NCBI GenBank assembly: GCA_905221605.1
Contig: CAJNDS010000302.1
Location: forward strand, 398,450 to 462,449
From: Symbiodinium natans
Taxonomy: Eukaryota > Sar > Dinophyceae > Suessiales > Symbiodiniaceae
Reading direction: 5' to 3'
DNA length: 64,000 bases
A program made the position numbers and the translations under genes. How positions within the stretch are numbered: position 1 is the first letter of the stretch; the number at the start of each line of letters is the position of its first letter. The notes under the pieces are model-generated. The model did no database searches, was not told the origin of the DNA, and worked only from the letters and a program-made list of their open reading frames with translations. Shown in pieces: positions 11,491 to 20,654 of this stretch.

Positions 11491-13037
11491 CTGAAGCTCC
11501 TTGTCGTTGTACTCGAGCAGCCTTTTCTTCGAGGCGCAGTCGGGGTTCCAGGGTGTGGAGGCTTTTTTATGGGGCTTAGTAGTTGAATAGGGTTTGGGGT
11601 TTAGAGTTTAGGGTTTAGGTTTTAGGGTTTAGGGATTTGGGGTCTAAGGAGTATATAGGGCTTAATAGTTTAGGGTTTAGGGTTTGGGGTTGGTGGAGGC
11701 TTTTTTATGGGGTTTAATGGCGCCTAGGGAGTATGTAGGGCTTAATGGTTGAATTGGGTTTGGTCTAGGGTGTGTAGGCCTTTTTGGGGGGGCTTGATGG
11801 GGTCTAGGGAGTATGTAGGGGTTAATGGTTGAGTTGGGTTTAACAGGGTTGAAGTAATAGGGCTTATCTCATAGAGCTTAATGGGGCTCGTAGGGCTGAC
11901 AAGGTTCATGGGTTGCTAATTTTGGGGTTAGAGTTTGTTGGGGCTTGGCATTGACAACCGCTGGGCAATGCAGCAAGACAGGGCCAGAAGGGACGGCTTT
12001 GGATGCTGATGCGAGATCCTGCCGCTTGAAAGGTGGCGTTTCGACGTGAGTGCCCTGCTTATTTTGGCATTGTAGATGCCACCCGGCCCCGACTTGAGCT
12101 GAGTGCAAATAGGTCGCACATGCCCGTATTTGTCCAGCACGCCAAGCCGCTGGTGCTGCATGCCTGCATGTAAGGGTTCGTCTCGACTTCATCGGCTTCA
12201 GAAGTTAAGAAGATGACGTGGGGAGGGGTTCCGCTCACAAATGGCTTCCTTGAGGTTAGGCGCAACTTTCCCCAACACGATCCGAACGGCGTGCTTTGCC
12301 TCAAGTCGTTTTGCAACCACGTCCCTAAACCCTAAACCCTAAACCCTAAGTGTATACCGGGCCAAAGCTTCCTGGCCTCCTGAATCTGTGGAGCAAAAGG
12401 TGCAGCGCAAGCGGACGTCCTGCAGGACCGCTACCCCTGCGTGAGACCGCTCTAGGATTGCCTTTTCTTGCGTTTAGGGTTTAGGGTTTAGGGTTTAGGG
12501 TCTAGGGTCTAGGGTCTAGGGTTTAGGGTTTAGGGCTTAGGGATTAGGGTTTAGGGATTAGGGGGGCTTAGCGGTCCCAGCGCAACGGACAATGCGGAAG
12601 TCTTGCCAGATCCTTGAGGACGAGATAGGAGTCACCGTACTGGCGCGCTTTGACCACGCCTGCACGCTTGCTTGCAGGACAATCGGTGCCCTCTTTCGGC
12701 TCACACAGACTCGAAACCCTAAAAACCCTTTTAACCTGGAAACTAGCCGAAAACCCTAAGCCTTAATTAAACCTTGGTATGTTCCCCCTTACACTAACTG
12801 CCCGTAACTACAATCCCCACGAAGGTCTGTTAGCATCAGGGGGAACATCCCACCCCTAAACCCAAAACCCAAAACCCAAAACCCTAAACCCCACGTTTCT
12901 CGAGGTCCATCTCCCCAGAGGCCTCGGTAGTCGTTCATGACGTTGAGGGCCCCATACTTGACGCGGTCAAAGCCCTTGGCATCGTCGTAGGCCCCACCAA
13001 AGAGCTCATGCTCCCAGCTCTTGCGCGTGTTGTTCTC
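11491..13037 (-). CDS. Conserved protein of unknown function, five exons
   Basis: Exons 12923-13037, 12613-12659, 12377-12419, 12118-12163 and 11491-11521 join in frame. The product contains RKSWEHELFGGAYDDAKGF, RVKYGALNVMNDYRG, VVKARQYGDSYLVLKD, VRLRCTFCSTDSGG, RLGVLDKYGHV and LLEYNDKELQ.
From memory the order KYG.LNV.NDYRG - QYGDSYLVLKDVRLRCT - RL.VLDKY.HVL.EY matches an uncharacterised domain common in protist proteins (DUF3626-like; name unverified). Introns: 12660-12922 (GC-AG), 12420-12612 (GA-AG), 12164-12376 (GC-AG), 11522-12117 (GC-AG); every acceptor is AG|G. All four phases close and all four introns carry telomere-like or heptamer-derived repeats. N- and C-terminal exons are missing; a likely upstream exon is at 14247-14349. 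Function unknown. Confidence 0.75.
11560..11850. repeat. Imperfect tandem repeat derived from heptamers
   Basis: Three to four copies of a roughly 90-130 base unit containing GGAGTATGTAGGGCTTAATG and GTGGAGGCTTTTTTATGGGG. All lie inside the 596-base intron 11522-12117. This looks like a telomere-like array that acquired a higher-order unit and re-expanded. Confidence 0.8.
12473..12570. repeat. TTTAGGG/TCTAGGG array inside intron 12420-12612
   Basis: About thirteen units with TCTAGGG and ATTAGGG variants. It fills half of a GA-AG intron between the exons for YGDSYLVLK and DVRLRCTF. Confidence 0.93.
12779..12850. mobile_element. Family F inverted-repeat element (short copy)
   Basis: ATGTTCCCCCTTACACTAAC at the left and TGTTAGCATCAGGGGGAACA at the right. 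Lies inside intron 12660-12922 next to a CCCAAAA array (12855-12893). Fuller copies are at 43862 and 51739. Confidence 0.8.
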
Positions 13038-13051
13038 CTGGGTTCGAGTTG

Positions 13052-13127
13052 GGGTTTAGGGTTTGGGGTTTAGGGTTGAGGGTTTGGGGCTTAGGGTTTG
13101 GGGTTTAGGGTTTTGGGTTTAGGGTTG
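13052..13127. repeat. TTTAGGG/TTTGGGG array bordering an exon
   Basis: Alternating TTTAGGG and TTTGGGG units that stop about 15 bases before the AG|G acceptor of exon 12923-13037. Confidence 0.92.
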
Positions 13128-14240
13128 GCTTCCTTCAAAGGGGGGGGAGCCGGAGGAGAACACAACACGAGGGAGAACTTACAACCAGAATTGCCAAATT
13201 ACAACTGGACATTTTTCAGGGTCCCCAAAGACGTGCGAAATTGCAACTGCTTCTTATGCCAACTATCAAGAGCAGAAATACGTAAGATCCTAATATGAAT
13301 GCAACGCCTGGTTGTTAATTTCGCCCGTCTCATGGTGCTTTGGGAAATGTCGAGCAATTTTACGTGCTTGGGGCTGTATTTTACATCTTGCGTGTTTCGT
13401 GTTGCTCTTTGCTGCTTTGTGTTTGTTTCGTTGGTTGTGTCCATGGTTGTTTCCCTGATGTTTTTGAGGCAGTGAGCCCATGGAGTTAGGATTTGAATCT
13501 TTGGGGGCTCGGGGACAGGACCGCAGAGTCCCCGCTTGAGGACAATTTAGATCTTATGCGCTTTTGTTGCTCGTTCTTCCAAACAAGTCCCCCCTCAACT
13601 TCTAAACAGAAAAGCCCTCAACTTCCCATCCGAAAAACCCTCAACTTGAAACGGGCCGGGTTGTACAGTCTCCCATCTCAGGCTTTGTGGTTGCGAAGCA
13701 CATTCCCTTCTTCCATCCGGGGGGGGAATGGGGTCCTCTTAAGGGGGTTCTATAGCAATTGCCGCAATCTGGTGGTGATGCCTGATGCCAGCTTGCCAGC
13801 GCACGGCTGGAAAACCGAGAAGGTGCGCTTATGCCCGTAGCTAACCACCTTCTGTGCCTCACAGATGCTGCTGGTGCTGAGTGGAGCCCCATGAAGCCTA
13901 CGCCCTGTGTAACATCCCCATCTAGATCTCCATAAAGTCATACCCCGCGCCCGCAACTCCCAATCTCTAACCTCCCTAAGCCCAAGGCACTGGGTCCAAT
14001 GCTCCATTAGACGTTTTGGTCTCGAACTGGTTGCGATAAAACCTCAGTTGGGGCTATGATCTTGCCGAAGGCTAGATCTTACAAGCACTAAAGCCACAAG
14101 CCACCAACAGGTTCAGGGTCTAACCCCTGCCTCTTCTGGGCTTCTACAGGGCTTCGACACTATGATGGTAAGAGAGCGGGTTTCGGGTTCAGGGTCTTCC
14201 GACCCAGCCTAACCCCTAAACTCACTAAAACAAACCCTAA
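13128..14240. other. Intron-like sequence, no assigned exon
   Basis: AT-richer stretch 13200-13480 and CCCTCAACTT repeats near 13590-13650. A minus-strand open stretch at 13750-14007 is unrecognised. It should be intronic if the exon at 14247 belongs to the same gene as 12923-13037. Confidence 0.4.
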
Positions 14241-14246
14241 TTATAC

Positions 14247-14349
14247 AAGTCTTGAGGTGATTGGGGAGTCGAGGACTGGGTGGCTCGTCGCTCTCCATGA
14301 AGTGGCCCATGCGATCCAAGTTGACGTGGATGCAGATGGGTGCCATGTC
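14247..14349 (-). CDS. Probable upstream exon of the 11.5-13.0 kb gene
   Basis: Starts after an AG|G acceptor (ACGAG|GACATGG) and reads DMAPICIHVNLDRMGHFMES then DEPPSPRLPNHLK. From memory an MAPICIH.NL..MG..LESD segment precedes the KYG.LNV.NDYRG segment in this uncharacterised family, so strand, order and spacing fit one gene. The 3' splice point is unresolved: a GA donor after ...FMESD keeps phase 0 with the next exon, but other donors are possible. A further open minus-strand stretch at 14605-14715 (TKVRERFTKLGFVGREL...) may be the exon before this. Confidence 0.5.
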
Positions 14350-15175
14350 CTCGTAAAGATGGCATTGATAATCGCATTAGCGTAAACGAAATAAATTGTA
14401 TGAGAATACGACTTTTTTGGATTGGCCATCTTCTTGCAGATCACACGTGGCCTAACCAGAAAGCTATGCAATCGAACTGATAGCACTTTACTTCTGCGCT
14501 GTACCTGGAGGCCTAAAAGCCTAACATATATGTAGGTATTATGTTTACTTGTATGCAACTGCTGATTACTTATTCATCAAAACCATCCTGTTAACCTACC
14601 AAAACGACCCAGCTGTCGTGTCAGCGTCCTGGATCCAGCCGAGGGTGGTTTCCAACTCACGGCCCACAAAGCCCAGCTTCGTAAAGCGCTCGCGAACCTT
14701 GGTTGAGGGTTCCCAACATCTGAAAAATGTCTCAAGTTCCCAATAAGGGTATAAAATGTCCAAAGGGCCTACCGAGGTTTAGGGTCAGGCGAGATAATCG
14801 TCCACCGGCTGCAAGCAGCAGCCTTGCGCGGAAGACTGCCGTGCTACCATCTCAGCCAGCAAGATTCTGCCAAATGCAAAGCTTGCTTCATGACAACCAG
14901 GAACTCAGGAACGAACTTAACAGACCAACCCGCTAGCAAAAGCCCTCGACCTTGATGCAAGAGCTCTCGGGCAAGAAGAAAATTCAGTAAAACCTAAATA
15001 GGTATAAGCTTCTACCAGGCCCTGGCCCTATCCTGGCACACGGAATATTCCCTAGTTAAACCCCTTTCTGAATCCAGACGAGCATGAGCTGGGACCACCC
15101 AGCCGCGCAGGTGCACAGCCCTAAACCCCTCGTGCCATCCCAGTTTCATATAGGCATGCACGCTCACCGAAACCC

Positions 15176-15315
15176 TACAAGGAGTGGCCCCCTTACTATA
15201 CAAACTGCAGTTCAGGGACTTATAGCCCAATTTCGGATCCTTGTAGCCCAACTTAGGGTTCTTATAATTCTACTTGTAGTTAGGGGGGGGGGGGGGGGGG
15301 GGGGCCATCCTTGTA
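15176..15315. mobile_element. Family A element with 20-G expansion
   Basis: TACAAGGAGTGGCCCCCTTA at the left and GGGGCCATCCTTGTA at the right. The right inverted repeat contains a run of about 24 G where other copies have 5-8. It lies just downstream of the ATPase stop codon. Confidence 0.88.
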
Positions 15316-15609
15316 TATCGACAAGCAGAAGCAAAAACCTAACCCATGTGTTTCCCGGGGCCGTATGTGTTGGGGCCTGGCCGCCACTGCATGTCAAATC
15401 TCCCCCCCGACCCGAGTCCGATTTTATTCGTCAGATTTGAGACAATTCAGCAGCCGGCCCGTCCAACGGACTACCTGCTTGGCTAATACACAGGTTCAGG
15501 GTTCTGCATCGGAGATGCGAGGTGCAAGTGCACCTTACGGCGTGGTAGAAGCTCTCGCTGCACGTTCGTCAGAAATGGTTGAGCCTTCTTGTTCCAAGCA
15601 CCAAGCCAG

Positions 15610-18600
15610 CTACAACTGCAGGAAAGAGAAACCCAAGCCGAAGCGCTTTCGCAACTCCTCTGCACCCAGAATGCCGAACAGAGCCACCACCGGCAGCATC
15701 AAAGAGGGCCAGTAGGGCAAGCTCTCCATCTCGAAAGCCGTCATCAGGATGGAGTTGTGCATCACCACAAGGCTCAGCACCACTTCGCAGCAGAGGGTGA
15801 TGTTTAACGTTTGGTTTGGGAACCCATAGCCACCTGAGCCGAAAAGTGGCTGCCGCTTGGTGGTGGAGGCGAGGGCAGCCGCTACTTGTCCCAGAACCAG
15901 CGTCCAGTAGTACACGGTCATACCCCGCTTCTCAAGAACCTTCTCCTCTTCCGTGTAGTCTTCTAAGGCATCATGTGTCCGTATCAAGCTGCCGATATCT
16001 GGAGTGGCCAGGAAGTACATCAGCCAGCAAAATATGGCTTGCAGCACACCGATGTAGCCATAGCTGTACAAAAGGATCTTCGGGCTCATCATGCGCTCCA
16101 GTCGGGGATGGCGCGGCGGTCGGTTCATCAGCGAGGTTTCCGGGCCCTGAGCTGCAAAGGCCACCGCAGTCCAAATATCAGTGCCAATGTCGATGAGCAG
16201 CACCTGGGGGTTTACGAAAATAGGGGGAAACCCTAAGACTGACCCCAAATAGTAGGATTCTCGTGTAAAAATGTAACAAGGACCCCAACAAGGTACCTTC
16301 CAATTTCAGAAACCAGCGCCTGTACCGCTGCCAGTGCTTCGGGCAGCCCAAAGACTTCAAGAAAGGCGGGCAAGACTTGCGGCACCTTCGAGCAAAGTGT
16401 GTACATGATCGACTTCTGCAAGTTCTCGCTGGCCAGCCGACCCTGCTCCATCCCGGCAATTGCGGAAGAGAAGTTGTCGTCCAGGAGAATAATGTCGGCA
16501 GCGTCCTGGGCCACGGACGTCCCCCGGATCCCCATGGCAATTCCCACCTCCGCCTGCTTCAAAGCTGGCGCGTCATTGACACCATCTCCGGTCATGGCAA
16601 CCACATCCCCGAAACCCTGCTGGCCGAATTGCTGGTATGCCTGGACTATGACGCGTTTGTGCAGTGGCGACACGCGGGCAAAGACCCTCGTGTGCAGAAC
16701 CGCTTGACGCCAGAACTCCTTGGAACCTGGGTCGAGGTTCACGAAGCTGTCGTCCGGTGGCAGGTGTTGATCCAACTCCGTTCCATGCAGCACCTGGAAG
16801 CGCTCGCCCTCGCGCGACGGCTTCGCCACCCTGGCACAAGGAGGGGCCCCCTTAAGATACTAACTGTAGTTAAGGAACCGATAACCCTTTGTAGGATCCT
16901 TACAACCCGATTTTAGGGTTCTTATAACTCTACTTATACAACTAGGAGGCGCCCCTCCTTGCAAGGATGTTGAGCCGCAGGGCGATGGCCTTGGCAGTGT
17001 CGCCATGATCCCCGGTGACCATGACCACCTTGACGCCCGCAGCCTGGGACTTCTGGACCGCCTCGCTGACTCCCGGCCGCGGTGGGTCCTCCATCGCAAA
17101 GAAGCCCAGGAAGTCGCAGTCTTGAACAGGGAAGTTGCAGGTGTTAAAGCAGGCCCCTTGAAACTCTGCTTTTGGGGGAACATCCTGGGGGGCCAGTCTC
17201 CGCGCTGCCAGGGCAAGCACACGGAGCCCCTTGTCCATGAGAGCGCGCAGCTCGCCAGAAATCTTCTCATTGGCCTTGCACAGTTGAAGCACCCTTTCTG
17301 GTGCACCCTTCACGATGACTTCGAAGGAAGAGTCCTCTCGAAGTCTGTGCACAGTTAGCATCCACTTGTTCTCCGAGTTGAAGGGGATCTCGAAGACCAC
17401 ATCCTCCCGAGCAGCAAACTTCACTGCCTCTCTTGCTGGCTTGCCCAGCATGGAGGCTGCGGCTCGGCAGATGGCCACTTCAGTGGGAGATCCGACTACC
17501 TCAGCACCTCCAGCTCCAGCCTGCACGCTGTTGTTCGTGAGCGCGGCAGCCGCAAGCTGCTGCAGGCGCAGGTCGCCTCGAACAACCTCAGCCTGCAACT
17601 GGAGCGCGCCGAAGAGTGAAGCTCCAGCCGCATCAGGCACGAGAACATGTTGCACGGTCATCTCACCAGTCGTCAAAGTTCCCGTTTTATCGGAGCAGAA
17701 GACGGAGGCACACCCAAGAGACTCGATGGCATCAAGCTTCTTCACGATGACCTGCTGCCTGGACATCCTGGAAGATGCGATCATCAGAGAAAACGTGACC
17801 GTGGGCAGCAGTCCCTCTGGCACCTGAGTAAACAACGCAGTGGCGCAGTTCTCCAGAATCTCCGGAGCAGTTCGAAGCTTGGGTGCCAGGAGGTTGGCCA
17901 GGAGCACGCAAAGGGCAACTCCGCCAGCAACCTTCGCGATGAGGTGCACGAAGCTCTCCATCTGCACCTCGAGTGACGAGCGCGGGGAGCCTTTCTTCAT
18001 GGTGTTCGCGATTTGACCTAGGAACGTACCATCACCAGTGGCGTGGACGACGCAGGTTGCAGTGCCCTTCAGGACGGACGTGCCGAAGAAGGCCAGGCAT
18101 CGAGCCTCCATGGCAGGCACCGTCGACGGCTCAGGGCTGGCAGTACGAGGCTCGGGAATCGTCTCACCGGTCAGCGCTGCGTTGTCGACCTCCGTGCTGC
18201 TGCTGCAGTGGATAATTCGCACATCCGCAGGCACTCGCTGGCCTGGCTCAAGTAAAATAATGTCGCCAGCGACGAGCTCCGTAGGCGGCAGGTTCTGGTC
18301 TAGCCGCTGTCCATCGTCCGAGATGCGGAGGGTTCGCACGAGCTCGGCCACCTGCAGGTTGCGCAGCGCCTCCATGGAGGATTCTGCTTGCCTGAGCGGT
18401 GCTTTCAAGCCCTTTGAAGATTTATTTATGAACAGGTTCCCTTGAAACGCCTAAACCCTAAACCTAAACCCTAAACCCTAAAGTTTAATTTTATCCCAGT
18501 TGCAGTTCTGTATAACACTGCAGGGCAGCCGTGCACAGGATGACCAGGGAGAGGATGACCGGTGTCACCGGATCTTTCTCCCCCTGGTACACAAAGAGCA

Positions 18601-20086
18601 AGCACACCTCTGCAAGCACACCTTGGTAGCCCAGTAACCTTATCATAAACAAGGGCACCTTTTTGTTGTGGTTGGTTACTTTATACAAGGAAACTTGCAC
18701 CAAAATTAAAAAGGGAAAAAGGGTACCACTGGGTTACCAAGACGCAAGCCCACAGAAGCAGGTTCAAGACACCTCCAAAGGCGATCCTCAGAAACTTCTC
18801 CCGCGGTGCTTCGACCTCCGGAGGCGTGAGCATGTTAGGGCCATCTCTGGCCAGCCGCCCCCGCACTTCAGTGTCCCTCAAGCCTCTGCTGATCCTGGAA
18901 CCCTATAGCATCAAATTCTGACTTTCTAGCTGCTTCTTTGGAGTTGCAGCACCCCAAAATAAGGAAAACACTATTTCCAGAAGCAGCCAAAATAAGGAAA
19001 ACACTATTTCCAAGCCATCCCTAAGAAACCACAGGCGCCGGACCGGCAGCTCTCCTCGAGCGGCACACAAGTGCCGAAGCGTCGGGCCAAGGCTTCGAGC
19101 TCCAGGCTATGGACCTCTACTCTAACTTAGAACCTTAATAAAAACAACATGTTTAATATCCTCTTGGGTTTTGTTCTCCAATATTTTAAACATCCTCTTG
19201 GGTTTTAGATAGACAAACAAAATAAAAACTATCTTTGTTACTGTCCTCTTGGGTTTTATATAAACAAAAATAGAAAAATAATTCCCAAGGGGGGAAAAAG
19301 GGACTGGGTCGCGGTCGCCGCGGTCTGCGAGCTCGTCGCCGCTACCTGGAACTTGCCCAAAGGGTGGGAGGGGTTACCATCCCCTTGATATGGAGCCCCC
19401 CCACCCCTCCCAAAAAACAAGGGAACTACTGACCCTAAACCCTAAACCCTAAACCCCCTGATTGTAGGAAAGCCCCCCCCACCATCTCCCCCCCTTCCCC
19501 CCGGCACCTGATCTCCTCCGCCGCAGTTCGAGGCTGAGCCGCTGCCTCACGCACTCCGCCACACCCGTCAGCTCATCGCTGCTTGAGCTCCGCCGGCTTC
19601 TGCCTTGGTAGCCCAAAAACCATATCATAACAAAGGGTACCCTTCTGGGTTTTTTCTTCTTGTAAGAGAACCTTGCTTACCCCAGAAAAGGGATAAAGGG
19701 CACCACTGGGCTAGCAAGCTGCCGCGCATGCCTGCCCGACCCACAACGGCTAGCTCAGATTCGCCTTGGCCAGCAGGCGTTAGCCCGTCGTGTCCAACGT
19801 CAACAGAACCAGAGCTTTCATCGCTTGAGAACCGTGCAGCGCCGCCACGCGCTGCCTGCCTTACCACCCGTGCCCTGTCAGGGCTGTCAGGGTCGTCGGT
19901 GCCCTGCTCAGACATCAGCTCCGGTGGCCCCATTGCAGGGCTGGCTCTACTGGCTCCACATCTTGGGACCAGGTTTGCGTTCCAGGGTTTCTTAGCTGTT
20001 CGTGCTCCTGAGGCGCTACGGCTTTCGGTTGGGTTTGAGATCGTGGGAGCTTCGCTTTGAGGCTTTGCCTTCGTGCGATACTGCAT
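15610..20086 (-). CDS. P-type ATPase, subfamily IIC-like (Na+/K+ or H+/K+ ATPase alpha relative)
   Basis: Nine exons: 19723-20086, 19508-19603, 19305-19345, 19044-19114, 18744-18885, 18504-18607, 16958-18391, 16830-16320 and 15610-16203; 1118 codons plus TAG, every phase closing. An ATP-driven cation pump of ten membrane helices.
Seen: hydrophilic Ser/Arg-rich N-extension (about 165 aa, longer than animal alpha subunits); [15 protein letters not shown] and [12 protein letters not shown] as in IIC N-termini; [20 protein letters not shown] in M4; phosphorylated Asp in CSDKTGTLT (about residue 507); [43 protein letters not shown] in M6. M5 reads SKVPQ where animal Na,K-ATPases have SNIPE, so two K+-site residues differ. 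Start ATG at 20086 is the first good one; GC-rich wobble bases. Transported ion uncertain. Confidence 0.9.
16204..16319. mobile_element. ATPase intron 8 = family C element, GC-AG
   Basis: Intron phase 0, GTACAG|GCGCTGG ... CCCCAG|GTGCTG on the minus strand. The element has ends GGTTTCTGAAATTGG and, inverted, GGGTTTACGAAAATAGG. It is flanked by CAGGCGCTG and CAGGTGCTG, a near-perfect 9-base direct repeat in which the splice junctions fall. Related copies: 25425, 30166, 43253 and 55110. Confidence 0.85.
16831..16957. mobile_element. ATPase intron 7 = family A element, GA-AG
   Basis: Minus strand GCAAG|GAGGGG ... GTGCCAG|GGTGG, splitting an AGG codon. Inverted repeats CAAGGAGGGGC and GCCCCTCCTTG delimit 16837-16961, so the upstream exon's last four bases come from the element. 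The GA donor is required to keep [17 protein letters not shown] in frame. Confidence 0.85.
18392..18503. other. ATPase intron 6 with telomere-like array, GC-AG
   Basis: Minus strand GAACT|GCAACTGG ... GCTCAG|GCAAGC; the join restores [14 protein letters not shown], the conserved region after M2. A CCCTAAA array (18449-18482) takes up a third of the 112 bases. Confidence 0.85.
18608..18743. mobile_element. ATPase intron 5 = family B element, GT-AG
   Basis: Element 18622-18741 with ends CTTGGTAGCCCAGTAACC and GGTACCACTGGGTTACCAAG. Minus strand GCTTGC|GTCTTGG ... GCAGAG|GTGTGC; the join rebuilds helix M1 (LLLWAC + VCLLFVYQG). GTGTGCTTGC is repeated at the 3' junction and partly at the 5' junction. 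Confidence 0.8.
18886..19043. other. ATPase intron 4 with internal tandem duplication, GT-AG
   Basis: CCAAAATAAGGAAAACACTA and the following TTTCC occur twice, about 35 bases apart (18953-19012). This is the only confirmed intron without AG|G at the acceptor (CAG|AGG), and it has neither array nor recognised element. Confidence 0.75.
19115..19304. mobile_element. ATPase intron 3 = family D element, GT-AG
   Basis: Contains TTAGAACCTTAATAA and three copies of CCTCTTGGGTTTT, ending AATTCCCAAGGGGGG; flanked by GGAC on both sides. The join (CCA|GTCCC ... TAGAG|GTCCAT) gives [13 protein letters not shown]. Same family as the gene-2 intron at 32015 and the copy at 38634. Confidence 0.7.
19346..19507. 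other. ATPase intron 2 with CCCTAAA array, GT-AG
   Basis: Minus strand ATCAG|GTGCCGG ... TTCCAG|GTAGCGG, phase 1, encoding [14 protein letters not shown]. Holds a short array at 19432-19457 and two C-runs. Confidence 0.7.
19604..19722. mobile_element. ATPase intron 1 = family B element, GC-AG
   Basis: Element ends CTTGGTAGCCC and GGGCTAGCAAG; exon junctions CGCG|GCAGCTTG ... CCAAG|GCAGAAG, with a GGCAG direct repeat carrying both splice points. Phase 1. Fourth family-independent case of an element equal to an intron in this gene. Confidence 0.75.
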
Positions 20087-20654
20087 TGGCTGCAGGATGG
20101 CACTACCGCCTGTGCCGTGGAGGCATGCCATTGTTATTGCTTGTTGAAGGTTATGGGGCTTACAGGGCTTAAGGTTTGGTCTTTTGGTCCAGACCCGACA
20201 TGCCACCTTCTGAATGGCAGCCTAGGCGCCTTCGGAAGGGAGTTGTCGTGGCTCTCAGTGCAGTGCGCGCGAACGCCCGCAAGCGCCTACAAGGAGTGGG
20301 GGCCGGGCAACTTCTCATGACCGGGCGACTGAAGGCCTTCTCGAATCCGCAACGTCAACCCCCAGCCAGCGGGGCCTTGCTAAGGGATTACTAGGTATAT
20401 CTTAGGAATAGTAAGCTTTCTGTGTATATCTATCTATATATATATATATATGGACACACCCCCCCCCCATGACCCACCCAGATCTGTTTCCCTTGTAAAT
20501 ACCGTTTAAAACCCGCTCGTGCCCTATGCCGTTTTTTGCTACTCTCAATGGCTGTCTCTCGACAAAACAGACCCCACACGGACCTTTTTTTTGCTACTCT
20601 CAGTGGATGTCTCTTGACAAAACAGACCCCACACGGACCACAGGATTAGACGCC

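Noticed and set aside
12200-12320. Protein-like minus-strand stretch VVAKRLEAKHAVRIVLGKVA, first taken as an exon
   Set aside because: The GC-AG join 12164-12376 restores DSGG-MQHQRLGVLDKYGHV in phase and skips it. It shows how easily intronic sequence looks coding here.
18038-18445. Plus-strand open frames across the ATPase
   Set aside because: Shadows of the minus-strand exon 16958-18391, whose motifs are unambiguous.
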